Positions 1 through 7,079 of a stretch of 15,446 bases of DNA are shown here, piece by piece. The position numbers and the translations under genes were made by a program. Origin of the DNA: JAAAOH01 sp046540795 (GTDB lineage Bacteria; Spirochaetota; Spirochaetia; DSM-27196; PWMO01); the NCBI GenBank assembly GCA_046540795.1, contig JBKHEN010000059.1, forward strand, positions 1 through 15,446. Reading direction: 5' to 3'. Within the stretch, counting starts at the first letter, position 1. Each line of letters begins with the position of its first letter. Below the pieces are notes generated by a model, which was given only the letters and a program-made list of their open reading frames with translations, was not told where the DNA came from and did no database searches.

Positions 1-182
1 TTCATGCACGATTCCGAGCCCACATGCCGGCTGTCAGGGAAGACACGGACGCAGGGCAGCACCCCTGCGTCCGCCGCACGGCCGATGACGTTTCCGCCGG
101 CGGACCTCCCCGTCGCGACCACCCCCTGCGTTCGCCGGATGGCCGGGTCTTCTTTCCGGCTTAGCTCCTCGGCTTAGCGGCG
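1..182. other. Non-coding flank downstream of the radical SAM gene
   Basis: I see no convincing gene here. Short open frames have neither a ribosome binding site nor recognisable protein character. The stretch holds a perfect GC-rich inverted repeat (listed separately). It also holds a direct repeat just past the radical SAM stop: on the minus strand GCTAAGCCG occurs twice, separated by AGGA, at about 157-179. It is probably the 3' flank of the radical SAM transcript. Confidence 0.6.
46..73 (-). terminator. GC-rich hairpin, possible terminator of the radical SAM gene
   Basis: An 11-bp perfect stem (46-56 pairing with 63-73, core GGACGCAGGG / CCCTGCGTCC) encloses a 6-nt loop. It lies about 110 bp past the radical SAM stop codon. 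No U-tract follows on either strand, so it is not a textbook intrinsic terminator. It could end or protect that transcript, or belong to a gene left of the window. The stem is seen directly; the role is inferred. Confidence 0.35.
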
Positions 183-1670
183 TCAGCCGGTCGCCACAGG
201 TTCCTTGTCCGCGGTGGCGGATTCTTTGCCGGTTTCCTCCTCGACATCCGTTTTCCCGGAAGGGTCTTTCTGAAAGCGGAACAACCGTTTGTACTGTTTG
301 CCGTGGCGATACCATTTGCTGTTCGGATCGTCGATGATGCGCTCCCAGATGGGATCAATGAGCTTCCGGTATTCATCCGCGTAGCGGTCGATCCACTTGA
401 CCGTCTCCGGGTCATTGATCAGGTCCTCGGAGTGCTCATGGCCGTGCGGAACGAGATGCGTGTTCACCACGTCGCGCAGCACTTCCGGGTTGTCTATGAT
501 CATACACGGTCGGCGCAGGTTTGCGTTTTCGTTGTAGGGGAACCGGCTGCGAATGTGCTTGAAGAACGGCGAGTTGAGTGCCTCGAACAGGGATTTCTCC
601 CGGATATTGTCAATCCCGAAGTGGGCAAAGACACAGGGCTCCACGTTTCCATTACTGATTACGTGCGCGTATCCCTTGCCGCCGGCCATGCAGCCGTTAA
701 CCGCGTCGCCGTCATTCCAGAAGTCGGCAAGGAACATGGGGTACTTCGCGCGAAGCTCGCGGACTCGGTTGGCCGAGTATACCCGTTGCTCCGGGGTCGG
801 AACCAGATCGAGAATCGGGTCCTTCCCTACGGGCATGAACATGAAATACCAGCCGAATATCGTGCCCTGGTTTATGAAGTGCTCGACGAACGCGTCGTCG
901 AGAATTGCGTCCAGATTGTACTTGGTTTGTGTCACGCTGATGCCGAACATGACGCCTTCACGGCGGAGATTCTCCATTGCCGTATGGACGCGGTCCCAAA
1001 TGCCGCGGCCGCGGCGCTCGTCGGTCTCTTTCTGCCAACCCTCGACGCTGATCGCCGGGGCGACGTTTCCGAGCTTACCAAGGCGTCGGGCCAGATCCCG
1101 ATCGAAAAAGGTGCCGTTGGTATAGGTTAAGAAAAACATGTCGTTGTACTTGGCAAACAGATCGGTGAGGGTATCTTTCATCATGTAGGGCTCACCGCCG
1201 GAAACGACGATGAAATAGATGCCGAGATCGCGTGCCTGATCGAGAATATTCTCCAGGTCCTCCCGGGAGAGCTCTCCCTGCTTCTCGTAGAGTCCTGAGT
1301 AGCATCCGGTACAGTTGAGGTTGCACCGCATGGTCGGGCTGATGACGAGCACGCTCGGCACGGTGTTGCCGTTCGCTGAAAGCTCCTCACGGCGCTGACT
1401 CCCCCTGATGAAGGAGTTGTAGATCAAGTTCGTAACCAGCCCCTGCTTGTAGGCACGGCTCATCTCGTTCCCGACTCTGAGAAAAATGCGGGAAAAGGGC
1501 GTTCCATTGTCGAGAGAAGACTCCAGACTGTCGACGAAGTTGCGCACGTCCACGTCGAGGTCCATCTTCCGCGTGGAGTCTATGAGCTTCCGCAGTCGTT
1601 TCGGATCTCCGTTTATGCTGTGGCGCAACTTGCGCAGCACGAGCTTCTCGGCGGAGTTCGTTTTGCTCAT
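183..1670 (-). CDS. Radical SAM enzyme with SPASM-like C-terminal cysteines
   Basis: This 495-residue protein is a radical SAM enzyme that should use a [4Fe-4S] cluster to cleave S-adenosylmethionine. The cluster motif CxxxCxxC is at C116, C120 and C123 (CNLNCTGC), inside a typical SPTMRCNLNC context. The SAM-contacting SGGEP motif is at about 157-161. Further cysteines at C327, C346 (NGNVEPC) and C389 resemble an auxiliary cluster-binding SPASM or twitch region. The first 105 residues form a helical N-terminal extension, and the last 30 are low-complexity E/K/D-rich. The ATG at 1670 is supported by a strong upstream AAGGAGGA, ending about 6 bases before the start. The gene stands alone, divergent from the AI-2E remnant, and no small precursor-peptide gene is visible beside it. 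The fold is secure. The substrate is unknown: peptide maturation and cofactor or lipid modification are both possible. Confidence 0.9.
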   Translation of the reverse strand: MSKTNSAEKLVLRKLRHSINGDPKRLRKLIDSTRKMDLDVDVRNFVDSLESSLDNGTPFSRIFLRVGNEMSRAYKQGLVTNLIYNSFIRGSQRREELSANGNTVPSVLVISPTMRCNLNCTGCYSGLYEKQGELSREDLENILDQARDLGIYFIVVSGGEPYMMKDTLTDLFAKYNDMFFLTYTNGTFFDRDLARRLGKLGNVAPAISVEGWQKETDERRGRGIWDRVHTAMENLRREGVMFGISVTQTKYNLDAILDDAFVEHFINQGTIFGWYFMFMPVGKDPILDLVPTPEQRVYSANRVRELRAKYPMFLADFWNDGDAVNGCMAGGKGYAHVISNGNVEPCVFAHFGIDNIREKSLFEALNSPFFKHIRSRFPYNENANLRRPCMIIDNPEVLRDVVNTHLVPHGHEHSEDLINDPETVKWIDRYADEYRKLIDPIWERIIDDPNSKWYRHGKQYKRLFRFQKDPSGKTDVEEETGKESATADKEPVATG

Positions 1671-1764
1671 GAGGGTCCTCCTTCCTGCCGCTACACCACT
1701 CCGATAGGACGGCAGCAGTTGTTCCTGACTTCCATCTTTAGCATACGGTCCGGCGTTACCGGGT

Positions 1765-1792
1765 TGTATACGCCAACTGGTTTATTTTTCAC
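1765..1792 (-). promoter_or_regulatory. Weak candidate promoter for the radical SAM gene
   Basis: On the minus strand a TATACA box (1765-1770) lies 16 bp from GTGAAA (1787-1792). Each matches the sigma70 consensus at four of six positions. It would give a 5' leader of roughly 90 nt. This is the best candidate in the 147-bp divergent gap at 1671-1817, but the match is weak. Confidence 0.25.
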
Positions 1793-1817
1793 GCTCACTT
1801 GGCCACCTTGAACACCG

Positions 1818-2712
1818 ATGAATTCCGAGAACGGGCCCGAAGGGGGCCTCCGCTCGCCGGTATTCAGCCGCGTCTCCTTCGTCCTCATACTGCTCGGCAT
1901 CACGGTCCTCTTTGTCTTTCTCGTGCGGCGGTTCATCACGCCTACGCTGCTTGCCGCCATCACGAGCGCGCTGTTCGGTCCCCTTTATCGGTGGGTTCAT
2001 GCCGGCGTCCGTATGGCTCGCCTCGCCCCGGCGGTAACGCTCGTCATCGTGCTTCTCGTGTTCGTCATTCCGCTGGCACCTTCGGGTATCTGGCGCTCGA
2101 TAACCTCATAGCACAGCTCGAGCGCATCGACGAGAACCGCGCGGAGGCGCAGCAGTGGGTGGAAGAGGCGGTGGAGCGGTTGTCCTGGCTTCCCGTCATC
2201 CGTAGGTTGGATATCGATCCCTTAATAGAAGGCAGGCGGACTCTCAGCTCCATGGCCGGGCTGTCCGCGCGACTTGCCACGGGCCTCGGAGAGGTGGCAA
2301 GCGGGATCGGGAGCTTCCTGCTCGGGGCATTTATCTAACTCTACTGCCTGTATTTTTTCCTCAAGGACGGGGACCGGATGCTGCAGACGGTGTTCGAGAA
2401 GATACCGATGCGGCGCACGGGCAAATCGGAGATCCTGTCCAAGTTCCTCTCCGTGACCCGCGCCACGATCAAGGGGACGGTCGTGATCGGCTTGTTTCAA
2501 GGGGCTATCGAGGGCGTCGTAATCGGCATCCTCGGAGTGCCGGGAGCCCTGGTCTGGGGGGTGCTCCTGGTGTTCCTCGGCGGAGGTCTCGTCGGCCTGG
2601 CGGATTGGTGGTATTCGGCGTGTTCGGCCTTATCATCGGGCCGATCGTGATGGCGGTCTTCGTCCGGTTATGGACCATCTATGCCGAGCTTTTTCAAAGC
2701 ACCTCCCACTAA
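1818..2712 (+). pseudogene. AI-2E family transporter, degraded (frameshift, stop, deletion)
   Basis: Pieces of one AI-2E/PerM-type membrane transporter lie in order but in all three plus frames. The N-terminal piece (1818 to about 2075) has two hydrophobic segments (VLILLGITVLFVFLV; AVTLVIVLLVFVIPL). Near 2075-2080 the frame changes and continues as GTFGYLALDNLIAQ with the family's amphipathic linker. It meets an in-frame TAA at 2336-2338 in the middle of GAFI-stop-LYCLYFFLKDG. The same frame resumes through the conserved KDGDRML and GVPGALVWG segments to about 2600. A third frame then carries the C-terminal signature GGLVVFGVFGLIIGPIV to a TAA at 2710. About 50-60 residues normally found between GALVWG and the last segment are absent. 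The total is about 298 codons against roughly 350 usual for the family. Three separate lesions make sequencing error an unlikely full explanation. A non-functional remnant is the best reading. Confidence 0.85.
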
Positions 2713-2771
2713 TCAACCTTCTTGCCCTTTGTAGCCCCGGCAGGTTATGCAGCCGCGCAGCCACACGGACA

Positions 2772-2777
2772 TATACT
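2772..2777 (+). promoter_or_regulatory. Candidate -10 element before the DksA-like gene
   Basis: TATACT is a five-of-six match to the sigma70 -10 box and lies 29 bp before the ATG at 2807. No clear -35 box occurs 16-18 bp upstream, so the promoter would be weak or activator-dependent. The neighbouring gene upstream is a pseudogene, so a local promoter is expected here. Confidence 0.35.
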
Positions 2778-2806
2778 TCTCCCGAACCGTAGAGAGGAGG
2801 AGCGGT

Positions 2807-3181
2807 ATGGACAGAGAGTTTCGCCAACGTATGGAACGCAATCTCCGTGCTCTCGAGCGGGAAATCGTGGAACGACTGAATATCGAATATGACTCGCTGC
2901 AGAATCTGTTGAACTCCGCCGCGGGGAAGGACACCATGGACGTTGCGGAGGAACATTTCGACCGTGAGACTCTGGAGCTGCTCGGCGAGCACGACCGCAG
3001 GCGCCTGCGGCGTATCAGCAGGGCGTTACAGCGACTGCACACCAGCGGATACGGCATCTGCCGGCGCTGCGGGAAACCGATCTCGCAGGAGCGCCTCGAG
3101 GCCATTCCCGACGCTCTTCTGTGTATCGAGTGTCAGCGGGAGCGGGAAGGCGGCGGAAAGCGGTGGATTGCCGCCCGATGA
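2807..3181 (+). CDS. DksA/TraR family zinc-finger protein
   Basis: This 124-residue protein belongs to the DksA/TraR family, whose members bind in the RNA polymerase secondary channel and tune initiation, often together with ppGpp. The N-terminal half (about 1-80) is charged and helical, as expected for the DksA coiled coil. It carries the tip motif DxxDxA as D42-T-M-D45-V-A47, which family members need for activity on polymerase. A C4 zinc finger follows with CxxC at C85/C88 and CxxC at C106/C109, and the family spacing ICRRCGKPI ... LLCIEC. The ATG at 2807 is preferred over an in-frame ATG at 2747: GAGGAGGAG sits just upstream of 2807, and the extra 20 residues look non-coding. The HAD gene starts 33 bp downstream and may be co-transcribed. 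Whether this is the housekeeping DksA or a paralogue cannot be decided here. Confidence 0.88.
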   Translation: MDREFRQRMERNLRALEREIVERLNIEYDSLQNLLNSAAGKDTMDVAEEHFDRETLELLGEHDRRRLRRISRALQRLHTSGYGICRRCGKPISQERLEAIPDALLCIECQREREGGGKRWIAAR

Positions 3182-3214
3182 CGAAGACCGGCGGTTCGTG
3201 GTATCTCCTCGGTT

Positions 3215-3919
3215 ATGCGATACCGCTGTCTGATTCTCGACCACGATGATACGGCTGTACGGAGCACCGAAGACATACACTACCCCTCGTATCTGGAGTC
3301 GATGCGGCGGCTGCGACCCGGGGTGCGCCCGCTCGATGTGCACACGTTTCTGGAGAAGAACTTCGATCCGGGAATCGTGGCTTTTCTCACCGATGAGCTC
3401 GGCATGACCGCAGAGGAATTGCAGCTCGAGTATCGTATCTGGCGGAGCTACACGACCTCGCGGGTTCCTGCGTTCTTTCAGGGGCTCATCGACTTTCTCA
3501 TGGAATACAAGCGCCGAGGCGGAAAGATCGCGGTAATCTCCCACTCGGAAGAGGACGTGATCCGGCGCCATTATCGCGAGCAGACAGGAGGTCGGCTCAC
3601 GCCGGACTGCATCATGGGTTGGCACGAGGAGGAGGGCAAGCGAAAGCCCAGTCCGTACCCCGTGGAAGCCGTTCTCGAGACGCTGGGGCTCGACGCCTCG
3701 GAGGCCCTGGTTGTGGACGATCTCAAGCCGGGAGTGACCATGGCACGGACGGCCGGCGTGGCGGTGGCCGCTGCGGGTTGGGGCCATGAGGTGTCGTCGA
3801 TCGCGGCGCAGATGCGTGAAATGTCCGATGTGTACTTAGAAAGCGTGGAGCAGCTTCGTCAGTATGTGTTGGACGATTCGGGGACGGGAGACTCGGGCGT
3901 AGACGATCCGGGGGTATGA
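3215..3919 (+). CDS. HAD superfamily hydrolase, phosphatase-like
   Basis: The product is 234 residues. It shows the HAD motifs in order: motif I DHDDT (D9 nucleophile, D11 acid/base, T13); an inserted helical cap (about residues 18-95); motif II serine in VISHSEED; the motif III lysine in GKRKPSP; and motif IV VVDDLKPG. This fits a soluble, Mg-dependent phosphatase or phosphomutase of the beta-phosphoglucomutase/phosphoglycolate phosphatase type. The substrate cannot be read from sequence. The ATG at 3215 has no clear Shine-Dalgarno sequence, so translation may depend on coupling to the DksA-like gene ending 33 bp upstream. The last 15 residues are three pentapeptide repeats (DDSGT, GDSGV, DDPGV) after the natural end of the fold. 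This tail overlaps the convergent membrane protein gene. Confidence 0.85.
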   Translation: MRYRCLILDHDDTAVRSTEDIHYPSYLESMRRLRPGVRPLDVHTFLEKNFDPGIVAFLTDELGMTAEELQLEYRIWRSYTTSRVPAFFQGLIDFLMEYKRRGGKIAVISHSEEDVIRRHYREQTGGRLTPDCIMGWHEEEGKRKPSPYPVEAVLETLGLDASEALVVDDLKPGVTMARTAGVAVAAAGWGHEVSSIAAQMREMSDVYLESVEQLRQYVLDDSGTGDSGVDDPGV

Positions 3920-4419
3920 TCGGCGTGGTGCCGGCCCCTCATGAGGACCCGCCCGAGAACGCCGATGACCCGCGCCGCGGTGCCGGTTCCGAGAAGAATC
4001 AGAAGAAACTCTAAGACTTCCTCGAGCATGAAACCCGCTGCGGAGACTGCGGCAATGAGAAGCGGCGATTGCAACGTCCACAGGGAGAAACAATGGAGCA
4101 GTTCCGCAAGCATCACGCCGGCTATGCCGGGGGCGTCTCTCGGAATCGGGATACGCTCCGGGGGCTCCGTCTCCGCCGGGTCCCGTAGCCCGAAGCCGAA
4201 TCGCAGCTGCATGAGCGGAAACACCAACGGCAGGAGCGTGCGGGCGAAAAAGATTATCTGGTCGAGCGAGGCGCCTTCCGCCGTCTCCCATGGTCCCGGC
4301 CAAACCGCCGCAATCACCACCAGCAGAATAATGAGGTACCCGCTCTGTGCACGGCGGTAGCGAGGATCATTTGCGTAGTTTGCAACGCTGATCTTGAAGA
4401 GCCTGCTCACTTCGCTCAT
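3859..4419 (-). CDS. Small multi-pass membrane protein, possibly ABC-2 permease-like
   Basis: I do not recognise this 186-residue protein with certainty. It has hydrophobic segments at about 27-41 and 54-70 and a long hydrophobic stretch at about 97-160 that could hold two or three helices. A Pro/Ser/Thr/Glu-rich tail follows, containing the pentapeptide repeats. The N-terminal charged stretch, then two helices, a polar loop and the helix-rich block faintly resemble the first half of ABC-2 type permeases. No ATPase gene is present nearby, and the protein is shorter than such permeases, so it may be truncated. Its ATG shares four bases (ATGA, 4416-4419) with the stop of the exported protein gene. 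The two are therefore translationally coupled and probably act together in the envelope. Its 3' end overlaps the HAD gene by 61 bp with no room for a separate terminator. Confidence 0.7.
   Translation of the reverse strand: MSEVSRLFKISVANYANDPRYRRAQSGYLIILLVVIAAVWPGPWETAEGASLDQIIFFARTLLPLVFPLMQLRFGFGLRDPAETEPPERIPIPRDAPGIAGVMLAELLHCFSLWTLQSPLLIAAVSAAGFMLEEVLEFLLILLGTGTAARVIGVLGRVLMRGRHHADHTPGSSTPESPVPESSNTY
3872..3916. repeat. Three tandem 15-bp repeats coding on both strands
   Basis: Units are at 3872-3886, 3887-3901 and 3902-3916, of the form GACGATTCGGGGACG with substitutions. On the plus strand they encode DDSGT-GDSGV-DDPGV at the end of the HAD protein. On the minus strand they encode TPGSS-TPESP-VPESS near the end of the membrane protein. 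A unit length divisible by three keeps both frames open. The repeats fall inside the 61-bp convergent overlap. Confidence 0.85.
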
Positions 4420-6296
4420 CGGCTGTTCCTTCCGGCGAAGGCTCCACGAAATGCCGGTTGTTGCAGCGACAGTAACACGACCGATACACCGCGTCGCCTG
4501 TAGTGTTCGGGCGTAGCGATCGCGGCCAACGGCTCTTCGAGAAACGCAACGAGCACCGGACCGGGTGGCGGAGCCGACTGCCGTATGCTTCTGAGAACCC
4601 TCCCGGTGGTGGTCCCGGCTTGCCGACGGATTGCACGCTCCGGCACGGACCGGGAGAGGGCGGTGCGCAGCACGCTGCCGTCACTAATGTCACCCAGGGC
4701 GAAGAGGGCGCGATTCCACAGCACGTGGGCGTCTTCCAGATCGAAGCCGGATCCATTGTGCAACGACAGCCGCACGCCGCTCGCCGAGGCGTATAGCTCC
4801 GCGGTCACGTGCAGCTCCAGAGCCCCCTGGACGTAGTAGCTTCGCTGTTCATTCCGTTCCAGAGGCACCAGCAGAGAGCGACGCGAGCCGTCCTCTCGCA
4901 CCGTGACAGCCTGGCCGTGGCGCGGAACCGGTTGGAGTCCCTCCGGCAGCTCGCCTTCGAAGTCCTCCTCGATCCGGGAGGCAACCAGGATATCCTTCTC
5001 CAGCACCCCCGGGGTGGGCGAATCCCGGTGCGCGGAGGCGGCGGCGCGGAACACCTCGCCCTCGCCGAGAAAGGTCTGGGCAATCCAGGTGCCGCGGGAG
5101 GCGCCGAGCAGCAAGAATCCGGAAACCGCCACTGCTACGGCGGCCGGACCGATCAGCGCAATCCGTGAGGGACTGTGGCTGCGCGCAAGACGGCGCGTCA
5201 GCAGAGCGATGATAATGATATAGCCGATGCCGGCAAGCATAAGCGTACCCCGACCCGGCAGCAGATACGCGCGCCCGGACATTACCGCATTGCCCGCAAG
5301 GGAGTCCTGCATACGGCGTCCGACAGCCGTGGGAAACCGTATGCGTCCGGCGGGAGGAAGGGGAGAAAACGCTTCCCGCCAGAGACCGCTCTCGGACATG
5401 GCCATGCCGCCGAGAGTGCGGATGTCGGTGGCGACGAACTCCACCGTTCCCTTGCCCCGGTCCTCGTACGCGACTAGGGGAGGGCCGGTCTCAGGGACCC
5501 GGCGAGCACCGGGGGTAGGCTCGAGGTGGGAATAGCGGACTCGTGATCCACCATCGACGATGCCGAAGGGAAACAGCGTGCTCCACGCCGCCGGCACCCC
5601 TTGCTCGAGTTCCGCTATCTTTCCCGGCAGCAGCTTTGTGATAGCCGCCGCGTCCTGCTCGGTGAGATGTGCGCCGCCGATCGTAATAAGACGGCCCCCG
5701 CGGCGAATCCACGTGTTGAGAGCTCGAACCGAATCCTCCCGCAATTGCGTCAGGGCGGCATTATAGAGCACCACCGTATCCGCCGCGTCCAGCCCGAGAG
5801 CTTCCGTCGGAAGCTCGGCCGGTTCCACGTAGACAATCCGCGCGTCCTCCGCAAGAGTTCCACGGATCCGATGGAGGAGATCGAGAGATCCGACGCGGCC
5901 GAGTACGAGGACGAATCGGCGCAATTCCTCCGACGAGGTCGTCTCCCATCGGGAATCGGTGGTGGTTCCATCCGTTACTCCCGCCTCCACGCGGACCTCT
6001 TGCGAGTGGGCGGGAAGGATGATCTCCACCGGCTGCGTTCCCGCCCCGGCTGTGCGGACGCGGTGAATCGCGCGGTAAGCGGTTCCGCCTTCGAAGCGGA
6101 GGTCGACGGTCACCTCACCGTCGAACGGCCCCTCGGGTGAAACGAAGGTAGCACGAAACGGGACCCATGAGCCCGGTGAGAAGCTGCCGTCAAAGCCCAG
6201 GACGGGATCGAGGAGCACCGGCTCCTGTGGTAGCGCGCGCGAAGCTACGCACGCCACGAGCAGGACGAGCAGTGCTGTCGTTCTCGATGGCCCCAC
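4416..6296 (-). CDS. Exported membrane-anchored protein with glutaminase-like domain
   Basis: This 626-residue protein is of unknown function. It starts with a signal peptide (about 1-22). A beta-rich domain follows, beginning GSFSPGSWVPFRATF, a pattern familiar from envelope proteins with Ig-like modules. Residues about 125-295 show alternating strands and helices (ADTVVLYNA, WIRRGGRLITIGG, GTVEFVATD) like a class I glutamine-amidotransferase fold, with no catalytic Cys-His evident. Two membrane helices at about 350-367 and 379-397 are separated by a short basic loop (RRLARSHSPSR), so both large domains should be extracytoplasmic. About 200 further residues follow the second helix. The start is GTG at 6296, placed by GAGGT six bases upstream, 19 bp after the repressor stop. 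It overlaps the next gene by four bases. Similar proteins often accompany ABC-2 permeases, but no ATPase is seen here. The function remains open. Confidence 0.75.
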   Translation of the reverse strand: MGPSRTTALLVLLVACVASRALPQEPVLLDPVLGFDGSFSPGSWVPFRATFVSPEGPFDGEVTVDLRFEGGTAYRAIHRVRTAGAGTQPVEIILPAHSQEVRVEAGVTDGTTTDSRWETTSSEELRRFVLVLGRVGSLDLLHRIRGTLAEDARIVYVEPAELPTEALGLDAADTVVLYNAALTQLREDSVRALNTWIRRGGRLITIGGAHLTEQDAAAITKLLPGKIAELEQGVPAAWSTLFPFGIVDGGSRVRYSHLEPTPGARRVPETGPPLVAYEDRGKGTVEFVATDIRTLGGMAMSESGLWREAFSPLPPAGRIRFPTAVGRRMQDSLAGNAVMSGRAYLLPGRGTLMLAGIGYIIIIALLTRRLARSHSPSRIALIGPAAVAVAVSGFLLLGASRGTWIAQTFLGEGEVFRAAASAHRDSPTPGVLEKDILVASRIEEDFEGELPEGLQPVPRHGQAVTVREDGSRRSLLVPLERNEQRSYYVQGALELHVTAELYASASGVRLSLHNGSGFDLEDAHVLWNRALFALGDISDGSVLRTALSRSVPERAIRRQAGTTTGRVLRSIRQSAPPPGPVLVAFLEEPLAAIATPEHYRRRGVSVVLLSLQQPAFRGAFAGRNSR

Positions 6297-6315
6297 CTCG
6301 ATACCTCGCCGTCGA

Positions 6316-6993
6316 TTATGGTGTCGTCCCCTGTGACGTTACGAGAATCTTCTGTCCCACGTCATAGCCGATGGTGGAGATCGTGTCGGTTTCGAGATTA
6401 CGCACCGAGATCGTTCCCGCCGTTTGGCTCTTCTCCACCAGCACGAACTCCGCGCCCGGCACGAGGCCACGCTCCTTCATGAGCGTGAGAAAATCCCCGT
6501 CGTCCGATCCGATGCGGGCCACCGCGAACGTGGCTCCATGAGGTATCTCCGAGAGGGGGATGAACGACGGCGACTCGACGGTGCCGTCCGCCCGAGGGAT
6601 CGGATCCCCGTGAGGGTCGACCTCCGGGGAATCGAGCAGCGCATCGATCCGAGCGATGAACGTCTCGGAGACCGCATGCTCGAGCTCTTCGGCTTCCCGA
6701 TGTACTTCGCTCCAATCGTAGCCGAGTAACCGTTCGAGAAAAGTCTCCAAAAGCCGATGTCTGCGGATCATACGGAGTCCGAGTCGCTTTCCTTCCTCGG
6801 TCAGCTCGGTACCCTTGCGTGGATAGTAGCGCAGAAGTCCCGCGGTCTCCAGATGCTTCACCATGGAGGTAGCCGAGCCGGGGGTAACCTGCATCGCCTC
6901 GGAGAGCGTCTTCATCTGCACGAGCGAATTCGGTGCGAGATGATGCAGCTGGTAGAGCGTCTTTACGTACTGCTCAACGGTTCGTGTAGCCAC
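6316..6993 (-). CDS. DtxR/MntR family metal-dependent repressor with FeoA-like domain
   Basis: This 225-residue cytoplasmic regulator should repress genes when bound to Fe(II) or Mn(II). An N-terminal winged helix-turn-helix (about 1-65) has the family sequence QVTPGSATSMVKHLETAGL followed by the wing LLRYYPRKGTELTEEG. The dimerisation and metal-binding region contains HRLLETFL and EVHREAEELEHAVSE, with the His/Glu ligands typical of the family. A C-terminal SH3/FeoA-like domain (about 145-220; IPLSEIPHGATFAVARIG) matches the three-domain DtxR/IdeR layout. The start is GTG at 6993, set by AGGAG five bases upstream. A frame open further upstream lacks a ribosome binding site and family similarity. 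The candidate promoter upstream and the close downstream genes suggest that it controls, and is co-transcribed with, the exported protein pair. Whether iron or manganese is sensed is not decided. Confidence 0.9.
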   Translation of the reverse strand: MATRTVEQYVKTLYQLHHLAPNSLVQMKTLSEAMQVTPGSATSMVKHLETAGLLRYYPRKGTELTEEGKRLGLRMIRRHRLLETFLERLLGYDWSEVHREAEELEHAVSETFIARIDALLDSPEVDPHGDPIPRADGTVESPSFIPLSEIPHGATFAVARIGSDDGDFLTLMKERGLVPGAEFVLVEKSQTAGTISVRNLETDTISTIGYDVGQKILVTSQGTTP

Positions 6994-7000
6994 ATATGCT
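6988..7000 (-). promoter_or_regulatory. Ribosome binding site that fixes the repressor GTG start
   Basis: On the minus strand the order is AGGAG, five spacer bases CATAT, then GTG at 6993. The site decides for GTG over upstream in-frame candidates, because the first residues of the DtxR helix-turn-helix region begin directly after it. Confidence 0.75.
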
Positions 7001-7030
7001 CCTGTGGTTCCGCCGTGTGACCGCCGTTCC

Positions 7031-7059
7031 ATTCTATCGACCGACCTCAACAGGTACAA
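7031..7059 (-). promoter_or_regulatory. Candidate sigma70-like promoter of the metal repressor
   Basis: On the minus strand TTGTAC (7054-7059) is separated by exactly 17 bp from TAGAAT (7031-7036), which matches the -10 consensus at five of six positions. The predicted start would give a leader of about 30 nt before the GTG at 6993. It lies in the 86-bp gap after the MenA gene, so the repressor unit could be expressed independently. No clear DtxR or MntR palindrome overlaps it. The two GGCGG-containing tracts between the promoter and the start are the only repeats I see. Confidence 0.45.
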
Positions 7060-7079
7060 GCGTCGGATTCTCGCGGGCC

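Noticed and set aside
303..1130. Long plus-strand open frame of 275 codons
   Set aside because: It is antisense to the radical SAM gene, has no ribosome binding site or recognisable domain, and its openness follows from the GC-rich codon pattern of the real gene.
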